A model generated the notes under the pieces. It made no database searches, was not told the DNA's origin, and saw nothing but the letters and a program-made list of their open reading frames with translations. From Cyanobacteria bacterium OH_CDB_58 (GTDB lineage Bacteria; Cyanobacteriota; Vampirovibrionia; Gastranaerophilales; Gastranaerophilaceae), in assembly GCA_023435965.1 (NCBI GenBank), contig JAEZLC010000198.1, positions 1-5,768 on the forward strand: DNA of 5,768 bases, given 5' to 3'. This document shows positions 1 through 5,076 of the stretch, one piece after another (within the stretch, counting starts at the first letter, position 1; the number at the start of each line of letters is the position of its first letter). The position numbers and the translations under genes were made by a program.

Positions 1-928
1 GCTCATAATTTTGAAAACAATGTTTGCATACTTTCGGTTTATTGTTTTTTATTTCTTCTCTTATTTTGTTTAAATTTTCATTGTTGTAGTAGGAATTTCT
101 TATATCTTTGTAATCCCCAAAATCAAGGTTGCAGTCATATCCTGCAAAACATAATTTTAGTTTGCCTTTAGAGTTAATAACTATTGATTGATAGAGGTCT
201 TTACATTCATTTTTTTTGGTTTTTACATTCGTAAAAGGAATAATCGATTCTTCCATAGATTCAACTTCTCTGGGAATTAAAGTGTTTTGGTCTTTGTCCC
301 AAAAATATGGATTTTTGATTGGATAAAGTCTTATTAAGTCAACATAATCGGCCCAAAGGTCAATGAACTCTTTAGGTTTCGAGTTTTTGGTTACTAAATA
401 ATTTAAACCTCTTAAGGGGACTCGTTCATTGTGGGAAATTTTTTCTTTTATTATTTCATCAAATCTTACTATGTTGGCATATACTTTTTCAAAGCTCAGA
501 TTTTTTCTGTATGATTCATAACTTTGTTTATCATGTCCTTCTATTGAAAAAACTATTTGTTTTGTTTTTAATAGAGAGTCAAAGTGCTTGTCTGCTAGGC
601 TCATGTTTGTCGGAAAAAATATATCATATTCAAGTTTATAAAGATAATCCACAAATTCGTCAAAGTCTGGGTGAAGAAGTGGTTCTCCTGCGGCAGAAAG
701 TGAAATTGTCTTTATTGTTTTTATTTCTTTAACTTGACGCATTATTTCATAAAACATTTCCCTAGGCATAAATTCGCCTTTTGGGTATCCAAATACCTGT
801 CTTAAGCAAAATTGACAAGCGGCATTGCAACAATCGCTAATATCTATTGTTATTTGCTGGGGATCGATTTTATTTTTTTGCAAAACAAAATTAAACTTTT
901 TAAAAACTTCCATCATCGTCTTATGCAT
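1..928 (-). CDS. Radical SAM/SPASM-domain protein, C-terminus cut by window edge
   Basis: Read on the minus strand, an open frame runs off the left edge for about 309 codons without a stop. Numbering from the ATG at 916, residues 30-37 are CNAACQFC, the CxxxCxxC motif that binds the catalytic [4Fe-4S] cluster and S-adenosylmethionine. AAGEP at 75-79 is the SAM-binding 'GGEP' position. The C-terminal part has Cys238, Cys256 (17 residues between them), Cys262 and a CKHC at 297-300, with a GKLKLC turn: a SPASM-type auxiliary cluster domain that probably continues beyond the window. Such enzymes use a 5'-deoxyadenosyl radical to modify peptides or sugars; the substrate here is unknown. The start is ambiguous: in-frame ATGs lie at 928, 916 and 913, none with a strong ribosome binding site, and an in-frame stop lies just upstream of 928. 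It is divergent from the radical SAM gene at 1072. Family assignment is firm, function is not. Confidence 0.9.
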   Translation of the reverse strand, partial: MHKTMMEVFKKFNFVLQKNKIDPQQITIDISDCCNAACQFCLRQVFGYPKGEFMPREMFYEIMRQVKEIKTIKTISLSAAGEPLLHPDFDEFVDYLYKLEYDIFFPTNMSLADKHFDSLLKTKQIVFSIEGHDKQSYESYRKNLSFEKVYANIVRFDEIIKEKISHNERVPLRGLNYLVTKNSKPKEFIDLWADYVDLIRLYPIKNPYFWDKDQNTLIPREVESMEESIIPFTNVKTKKNECKDLYQSIVINSKGKLKLCFAGYDCNLDFGDYKDIRNSYYNNENLNKIREEIKNNKPKVCKHCFQNYE

Positions 929-942
929 AATAATATATTAAA

Positions 943-972
943 ATTGTATCACACCATTACTTGCGTCTACAA
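943..972 (-). promoter_or_regulatory. Putative promoter of the left-edge radical SAM gene
   Basis: On the minus strand TACAAT (948-943) matches the -10 consensus at 5 of 6 positions and is preceded by TGA, giving an extended -10. A weak -35, TTGTAG (972-967), lies 18 bp upstream. Transcription would begin near 936, leaving a leader of only about 8 to 20 nt before the candidate ATGs at 928 and 916. This is prediction by eye. Confidence 0.45.
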
Positions 973-1010
973 CAATGTTATAGTTGATAGTAAATGCATA
1001 AATATAATTG

Positions 1011-1038
1011 TTCACACCAGTAAAAAATGTGTTAGAAT
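1011..1038 (+). promoter_or_regulatory. Putative promoter of the radical SAM gene at 1072
   Basis: TTCACA (1011-1016; 5 of 6 to the -35 consensus) and TAGAAT (1033-1038; 5 of 6 to the -10 consensus) are separated by 16 bp, with TGT directly before the -10 as an extended element. Transcription would start near 1045, about 27 nt before the ATG. AGGA at 1056-1059 is a possible but distant Shine-Dalgarno site. The promoter is back to back with the one reading left at 943-972. Confidence 0.5.
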
Positions 1039-1071
1039 TTTATTGTAATAGTGCTAGGATGAAATCGATAA

Positions 1072-2082
1072 ATGGGTCAGTATACAAGTTGTCATTCAAT
1101 AGAGCAAGGTCTGGTTTTTAATGGAGTCAATTTGCTTACTTTTTGTTCCTTGGCGAGACCTCCAGAAGATGGAGGCGGTGAACCTGTCTATAGAAGTGAT
1201 TATAATGGGGAAAAAATTGATTGGGAGGATTTTTTTGAATATAGAAATCATTTACGAAAAATTATAAAAGAAAATGGATCTATTCCAGAATGCAAAGACT
1301 GTATGTTTTTGCGTGAACAAAACTGGGGTGGAGAAAAAAAACTATCATATATTCTTTTGACTAACTGGATCGAGTGCAATTCTGACTGTATATATTGCCC
1401 AATGCCTGACCCAAAAAGAAATAAAAAATACAATATTGTGCCCATTATCAAGGACATAATAAAAAACAATATAATGTCAGAAGATGGAACAATTGAGTAT
1501 GCTGGTGGAGAACCCACCATGTACAAATATTTTGACGAATCTCTAAACCTATTAATTAACAATAACTTTAAACGTATAGTAATCAATACAAATGCGATTA
1601 AATTTAGCCCAAAAATATTAAAAGGTATAAAGAACGGACTCATAGAAATGGTTGTTTCGATGGATGCTGGGACACAGGAAATACACGAAAAAGTTAAGCG
1701 GGTTAAATCTTTCCAAAAAATATGGGATAACCTTTCAAAATATGCCTCAGTCCAAGATAAAAATTCTAAAAATAAATTAAGGACTAAGTTTATTATTGTA
1801 CCTGGTTTAAATGATGACAAAAACGAAATAAGCTTATGGCTTGAAAAAACTAAAAGTATAAACATAAATTCGGTGGCACTTAATGTCGATTTGAATTGGA
1901 TATTTAATAATTCAAATAACATAGAAGGAATGAAAAAAATTCTTGCGTTAACTGATTTCTTTATACAAAAAAGCAACGAACTTGAATTAGAGTGGATTAT
2001 TTATCCAAACATAAAAGATATAGTTGTTAGATATAATGCAAGTCCTCAGGTGGAATTATACAGTCCTGTTTTTTCTTTATAA
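1072..2082 (+). CDS. Radical SAM protein with N-terminal twitch/SPASM-like auxiliary cluster module
   Basis: A 336-residue radical SAM enzyme. CNSDCIYC at 102-109 is the CxxxCxxC cluster motif and GGEPT at 145-149 the SAM-binding motif; later core motifs include VSMD (195-198) and KFIIVPGLND (239-248). Before the core lies a second cysteine set, Cys7, Cys25, Cys74 and Cys77 (C-x17-C ... CxxC), with the DYNGEKIDW and LR segments typical of SPASM/twitch domains, which normally follow the core. No cysteines remain near the C-terminus. These four cysteines could bind one auxiliary [4Fe-4S] cluster (inference). The start is fixed by an in-frame TAA directly upstream and by alignment of Cys7 with Cys6 of the paralogue at 2095-3054, which has the same architecture and collinear spacing. 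Five hand-counted 60-base lines of this gene average about 27% GC, lower than its neighbours. Substrate unknown; a sugar or peptide modification is plausible. Confidence 0.9.
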   Translation: MGQYTSCHSIEQGLVFNGVNLLTFCSLARPPEDGGGEPVYRSDYNGEKIDWEDFFEYRNHLRKIIKENGSIPECKDCMFLREQNWGGEKKLSYILLTNWIECNSDCIYCPMPDPKRNKKYNIVPIIKDIIKNNIMSEDGTIEYAGGEPTMYKYFDESLNLLINNNFKRIVINTNAIKFSPKILKGIKNGLIEMVVSMDAGTQEIHEKVKRVKSFQKIWDNLSKYASVQDKNSKNKLRTKFIIVPGLNDDKNEISLWLEKTKSININSVALNVDLNWIFNNSNNIEGMKKILALTDFFIQKSNELELEWIIYPNIKDIVVRYNASPQVELYSPVFSL

Positions 2083-2094
2083 GAATTAATTTAT

Positions 2095-3054
2095 TTATTG
2101 TTTCTGGGATTCTTCGTGTCTAAATTGTTGAGCATAACAATATAATTCGCAGTCCATCCCTAATTCATGGGCTTTTTCCTCAAAATAATCGATTAATGGT
2201 CCCACAACACTTGATACTTCATCCCTGCATTCGCGCATATACCAAACTTCTATATCAACAGCAGCCTTTTTTACTCCTATTTCGAGAAGTAAGTTATACC
2301 ATTTTTCTATGTGTTCACGACTGTCGTTGATTCCAGGACAAATTATATATTTGACTAGTACTCTTTCAGGGTTGGCTTTAGTATATTTTTTTAGGTTCGC
2401 AACGACTTTATCAAAGGCATCTACCTGTTTTATTTTTTTATAGGTTTCTTTATCGGCAGAGTCAATAGAAACTATTGTTATGGCCTTGCCTAATTTTAAT
2501 GCTTTTTCTAAAGTAGGAGAATGTTTTATTCCTGAGGTCGGAACAAGTATATTGCCAGAACCTTGCGATAAAAACAGTTTCATAATTTTTTCAAATTGAG
2601 AAAAAATTGTGGGCTCGCCCCCGCCAAGATGCAGAACTATAGAATCATCGATAATGCCTTTTTTGTACATATCTTTAAAAGTGTTATATAAGTCATAACC
2701 TTTGAGCTTTGAAAATCTTTCTTTTTCTTTTTCAATGTAACAATAATAGCATTTAGAATTACAAGTAGTGTGATGAGAAACAAATATTTCGTCAATTTTG
2801 TTTCGCTCATCCCATTCTTGTTCAATTAAATTTACACAATTGTGACAATTTGGTGGGACATTGCCTTTTTTGAGATCTTCTCTTAGTTGTTTTTTAATTT
2901 CAAAGATTTTTTCCCAATTAATTTTACCGCCATTGTAGTCCTTTAAGACAAAAAATTCAGAGACATGTTCATTTAGTATAAAACAGCAGTGCCAAAGACT
3001 ATCATATGAAAAATAAATGCTATTAAAAAGGTATTTGCAGCCAAGATGTTTCAT
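2095..3054 (-). CDS. Radical SAM protein with N-terminal twitch/SPASM-like module, paralogue of the gene at 1072
   Basis: A 319-residue radical SAM enzyme on the minus strand. CNSKCYYC at 98-105 is the catalytic cluster motif and GGGEPT at 144-149 the SAM-binding motif; VSID (195-198) and KYIICPGIND (235-244) match the same positions in the gene at 1072 almost without gaps. The N-terminal module has Cys6, Cys24 (17 residues between), and CHNC at 70-73, with an adjacent extra Cys23, then DYNGGKINW and QLRE segments. The distance from the last module cysteine to the first core cysteine (24 residues between) is identical in both paralogues. The start is supported by an in-frame TAA shortly upstream and by that alignment; there is no recognisable Shine-Dalgarno site. 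It converges on the gene at 1072 with a 12-bp gap and no clear terminator hairpin. Four hand-counted lines average about 36% GC, so it is compositionally unlike its paralogue. Substrate unknown. Confidence 0.9.
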   Translation of the reverse strand: MKHLGCKYLFNSIYFSYDSLWHCCFILNEHVSEFFVLKDYNGGKINWEKIFEIKKQLREDLKKGNVPPNCHNCVNLIEQEWDERNKIDEIFVSHHTTCNSKCYYCYIEKEKERFSKLKGYDLYNTFKDMYKKGIIDDSIVLHLGGGEPTIFSQFEKIMKLFLSQGSGNILVPTSGIKHSPTLEKALKLGKAITIVSIDSADKETYKKIKQVDAFDKVVANLKKYTKANPERVLVKYIICPGINDSREHIEKWYNLLLEIGVKKAAVDIEVWYMRECRDEVSSVVGPLIDYFEEKAHELGMDCELYCYAQQFRHEESQKQ

Positions 3055-3060
3055 ATTAAA

Positions 3061-3089
3061 AACTTATCATTGATGCGGATTAAAAGCAA
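3061..3089 (-). promoter_or_regulatory. Weak candidate promoter of the minus-strand radical SAM gene (3054)
   Basis: On the minus strand TTGCTT (3089-3084) and TAAGTT (3066-3061) are 17 bp apart, with TGA before the -10. Each hexamer matches consensus at only 3 of 6 positions. If used, transcription would begin almost at the ATG, giving a nearly leaderless message. Low confidence. Confidence 0.25.
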
Positions 3090-3092
3090 GTT

Positions 3093-3122
3093 TTGACACC
3101 ATGGCATCAGTTGCCATAGAAG
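3093..3122 (+). promoter_or_regulatory. Candidate distal promoter of the flippase gene
   Basis: A perfect -35 TTGACA (3093-3098) is followed after 18 bp by TAGAAG (3117-3122; 4 of 6 to the -10 consensus). Transcription would begin near 3129, with about a 60-nt leader. The spacer is largely filled by a perfect inverted repeat (3101-3117), a position where a bound protein would block polymerase. Confidence 0.35.
3101..3117. repeat. Perfect inverted repeat, possible operator
   Basis: ATGGCA (3101-3106) and TGCCAT (3112-3117) are exact reverse complements around a 5-nt centre. The element lies in the 136-bp region between the divergent radical SAM gene (start 3054) and flippase gene (start 3191), within the spacer of the candidate distal promoter. 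No T-run follows directly, so an operator reads better than a terminator. Six-base arms can arise by chance. Confidence 0.35.
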
Positions 3123-3154
3123 CCTAGAAGTGAAATAGTTAGCCTTTTTTTTAA

Positions 3155-3183
3155 AAGACAAAATCGGAGTTTTATGCTACATT
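3155..3183 (+). promoter_or_regulatory. Candidate proximal promoter of the flippase gene
   Basis: AAGACA (3155-3160; 4 of 6) and TACATT (3178-3183; 4 of 6) are 17 bp apart, with TGC as an extended -10. The TGCTACATTAG block resembles TGCTATAATTAG at 4836-4847 upstream of the secreted-protein gene. Transcription would start at about the ATG at 3191, implying a leaderless message if this promoter is used. Confidence 0.35.
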
Positions 3184-3190
3184 AGTAGAG

Positions 3191-4660
3191 ATGGATGTTT
3201 CTCAATACAAGGATATAGAAGAAAAAGAGTTGGAGTTGTCTTTAAAAGAAATTTTTAAAGACATGGTAAAGTATTTCCCTTCAAAATTATCAGGCCTTTT
3301 GGGTAATACTGCTGTTATTCCGATTTATACAAACCTTCTATCTGTTGAACAATATGGTATTTATACATTAACAATTGCGTTTCTTTCCTTTCTTTGTATA
3401 ATTTTTTCTGATTGGGTTGGACTAAGTGGACTAAGATTTTTTAAACATCATGAGATAAAAGATGAGATTTCAAAATATCTATCAACACTGATTGGCTTGT
3501 TGGTCGCAAATATTATAGTCATGTTCATATTAGCTATAATATTCAAGTCTTATTTCTGCTCGTTTTTTAAATTATCTACAAATATCTTTTTTATGGTTTT
3601 GTTTTTGATTATCCCTGTTGCAGTTAGGGCACTGTTCTTCCAGATATTAAGAGCACAAATCAAGCCCATCGCTTTTACAATTTCAACGATAATCAATCAG
3701 ATTCTTACCATTTTAATATCAGTTGTTTTGATAAAGACTCTTAACTGGGGTGCTTATGCAATGCTGATGGGGATGGTTATATCTATAACTTTTACTGATA
3801 TATTATTGATTTTTCAAAGTAACATATCAAAACATTTTGGATTTTCTAAACCCAAGTGGGAAATACTTTCGAGTTTGTATCTGTATGGGATCCCTCTTTC
3901 AATAACTTCAATAAGTTTGTGGGGAATTAACCAGAGTAACAGATTTATTCTCGGGCGTTTGTACTCTTTCAACGAGGTTGGGTTGTCAGGTGTTGCATAT
4001 GGAGTTACTTTCCCAATTCTGTCCACACTTTTTGTAGTTATTTCACTTGCTGCGATTCCAAGGATTATTCATATGTATGAAGAAAAAATTAATGTAAGGC
4101 CAATAATCTCAAGACTTACAGGATATTATTGCCTTTTGGCGTTACCTATTATCGTGCTTTATAGTATTTATTCTAAAGAAGTAATAAATCTGCTCGCAAA
4201 TCCAAAATTTGCTGCTGCATATATAGTGGTTCCTTATTTAGCCGTTTCTTGTTTTGTACATTCTTTAACTGACTATACAACTTTGCAATACAATTTGAGT
4301 AAAAAAACATACATAGATACCATTATAAGGGTTTTCTCCGGGTTGGTGGGTCTGGCACTTAACATAATCCTTATAAAGAAAATGGGACTGCTCGGGATGG
4401 GAATTGCAACAATGCTTGGAAATTTATTGCATTTTGTATTGACCCTTATTGTCGTTATACCCGGTTTGAGCTGGCAAGTTCCTTATAAAAAGCTTATAAA
4501 CATTACGGTATCTTTTGTTCCTCCAGCGTTTATTTATTTGTTTGTTTTTAACGAGTTTTCTATTAATGCTGCGATTGAGGCTTCTCTTTTATATGCGGTG
4601 TATTATTTGAGCTACTATGTTGTTTCTCGTTTCATAAATAAGACAAAAGTATCGAACTAA
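3191..4660 (+). CDS. Oligosaccharide flippase, Wzx/PST type (MOP superfamily)
   Basis: This 489-residue protein is an inner-membrane exporter that would flip lipid-linked glycan units to the periplasmic face. A charged cytoplasmic N-terminus of about 30 residues precedes roughly 14 hydrophobic segments, read by eye, spread from about residue 35 to 480. The early stretch NLLSVEQYGIYTLTIAFLSF is the characteristic start of polysaccharide-biosynthesis flippases, and the length fits the family (about 400-500). The ATG at 3191 is the only in-frame ATG after a TAA at 3152; the Shine-Dalgarno signal is weak. The gene is divergent from the radical SAM gene at 3054. Wzx proteins normally sit within O-antigen, capsule or similar surface-glycan loci, so this one suggests that the radical SAM enzymes act on a surface glycoconjugate, though no glycosyltransferase is visible here. 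The exact substrate cannot be read from sequence, since Wzx specificity is poorly conserved. Confidence 0.93.
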   Translation: MDVSQYKDIEEKELELSLKEIFKDMVKYFPSKLSGLLGNTAVIPIYTNLLSVEQYGIYTLTIAFLSFLCIIFSDWVGLSGLRFFKHHEIKDEISKYLSTLIGLLVANIIVMFILAIIFKSYFCSFFKLSTNIFFMVLFLIIPVAVRALFFQILRAQIKPIAFTISTIINQILTILISVVLIKTLNWGAYAMLMGMVISITFTDILLIFQSNISKHFGFSKPKWEILSSLYLYGIPLSITSISLWGINQSNRFILGRLYSFNEVGLSGVAYGVTFPILSTLFVVISLAAIPRIIHMYEEKINVRPIISRLTGYYCLLALPIIVLYSIYSKEVINLLANPKFAAAYIVVPYLAVSCFVHSLTDYTTLQYNLSKKTYIDTIIRVFSGLVGLALNIILIKKMGLLGMGIATMLGNLLHFVLTLIVVIPGLSWQVPYKKLINITVSFVPPAFIYLFVFNEFSINAAIEASLLYAVYYLSYYVVSRFINKTKVSN

Positions 4661-4696
4661 AATTTGAAATGTGAGAATATTTAATTAGCTTTTGTT

Positions 4697-4701
4697 GGAG
4701 G
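4697..4701 (+). promoter_or_regulatory. Strong Shine-Dalgarno site ahead of a mini-ORF
   Basis: GGAGG lies 7 nt before the ATG at 4709, near-ideal spacing. It is the best ribosome binding site in the window; the five larger genes have weak or absent ones. This is the main reason to take the mini-ORF seriously. Confidence 0.45.
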
Positions 4702-4708
4702 CAAATTG

Positions 4709-4780
4709 ATGCTTATTTTTTCTTGTTTTTTAAATAGTCATTGTCTTTTTAACAACCTAAGTATGGTAAATGGATTTTAA
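4709..4780 (+). CDS. Possible 23-residue small protein or leader peptide
   Basis: An ATG-TAA frame of 23 codons begins 48 nt after the flippase stop, behind GGAGG. The peptide starts MLIFSCFLNSHCLF, is hydrophobic at the N-terminus and has two cysteines (positions 6 and 12). No family is recognised. It could be a small membrane peptide, a leader peptide, or chance. A second ATG frame (4770-4847, 25 codons, starting MDFKVICLDDFPFF) overlaps its last codons and could be coupled to it. Without conservation data its coding status is uncertain. Confidence 0.25.
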   Translation: MLIFSCFLNSHCLFNNLSMVNGF

Positions 4781-4815
4781 GGTAATTTGTTTGGATGATT
4801 TTCCGTTTTTTCGCG

Positions 4816-4844
4816 GATACAAATTGTTTTATAAGTGCTATAAT
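4816..4844 (+). promoter_or_regulatory. Putative promoter with perfect extended -10, upstream of the secreted-protein gene
   Basis: TGCTATAAT (4836-4844) is a perfect extended -10. GATACA (4816-4821), 17 bp upstream, matches only the last three bases of the -35 consensus, which is tolerable with an extended -10. Transcription would begin near 4851, giving a leader of about 226 nt before the ATG at 5077, with the 4954-4971 palindrome inside it. Confidence 0.5.
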
Positions 4845-4953
4845 TAGCTTAAATTTTTTATTGTTAGAATAATCAGTTTTAATGGGTGTTAAGTAGTTGA
4901 ATTTTAGAAAAAGTTATTAATTATCCCAACAGGTCTTTTAAATATTTTTAGCA

Positions 4954-4971
4954 CTTCTGTAATTACAGAAG
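4954..4971. repeat. 18-bp perfect palindrome
   Basis: CTTCTGTAATTACAGAAG reads identically on both strands. It is flanked by a second, outer complementary pair, CACTT (4952-4956) and AAGTG (4976-4980), which overlaps the inner arm and so could form only as an alternative. No T-run follows on either strand, arguing against a terminator. It lies 105 bp before the secreted-protein gene and about 100 bp after the predicted transcription start, so it could be an operator or a structured element in the leader. Confidence 0.5.
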
Positions 4972-5076
4972 AACTAAGTGACCAAAAATAAAAGACAAAT
5001 CCTTAAATCCAAAATATTTTAACTTAAAAAATGATGATATAGGTAGTATTTATAAGGTATACGGGATAAAGAAAAC

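Larger units (their letters stand above)
4661..5076. other. 416-bp intergenic region, no long ORF
   Basis: No frame on either strand carries an ATG-started ORF longer than 25 codons. The region is very AT-rich. It contains a Shine-Dalgarno site with two overlapping mini-ORFs (4697-4847), an extended -10 promoter (4816-4844), a weak stem followed by six Ts (4832-4859), and an 18-bp perfect palindrome (4954-4971). No convincing terminator for the flippase gene is visible. Confidence 0.7.

Noticed and set aside
921..1001. ATGCATAA twice (923-930 and 994-1001), the first within the palindrome TTATGCATAA
   Set aside because: Such short AT-rich repeats are expected by chance here, and the first overlaps a possible start codon; there is not enough to call a binding site.
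511..1048. Plus-strand open frames at 511-732 and 812-1048
   Set aside because: They are antisense to the left-edge radical SAM gene, whose motifs and cysteine pattern are unambiguous; neither has recognisable domains or a ribosome binding site.
1248..1976. 242-codon open frame on the minus strand
   Set aside because: It lies entirely antisense to the well-supported radical SAM gene, and its Phe/Leu/Ser/Ile-rich translation is what an AT-rich gene gives on the opposite strand.
2040..2072. CAGG...CCTG stem before a T-run at the end of the radical SAM gene at 1072
   Set aside because: It has only four pairs with a 14-nt loop, lies inside the coding sequence, and would not be stable enough for a confident terminator call.
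2637..2825. Second minus-strand frame of 62 codons
   Set aside because: It overlaps the radical SAM gene at 2095-3054 in another frame; the cluster motif and homology belong to the longer frame.
3067..3118. 16-codon minus-strand ORF just upstream of the radical SAM gene at 3054
   Set aside because: It has no Shine-Dalgarno site and overlaps the inverted repeat and promoter region; it is too short to distinguish from chance.
3814..4026. Minus-strand frame of 70 codons
   Set aside because: It is antisense inside the flippase gene and has no features of its own.
4832..4859. Stem TAAG-TG-CTA / TAG-CTTA followed by six Ts, as a terminator for the flippase
   Set aside because: The stem has a 2-nt bulge and only two G-C pairs, so it would be very weak. 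The same bases form a perfect extended -10, which I consider the better reading, though both could be true.
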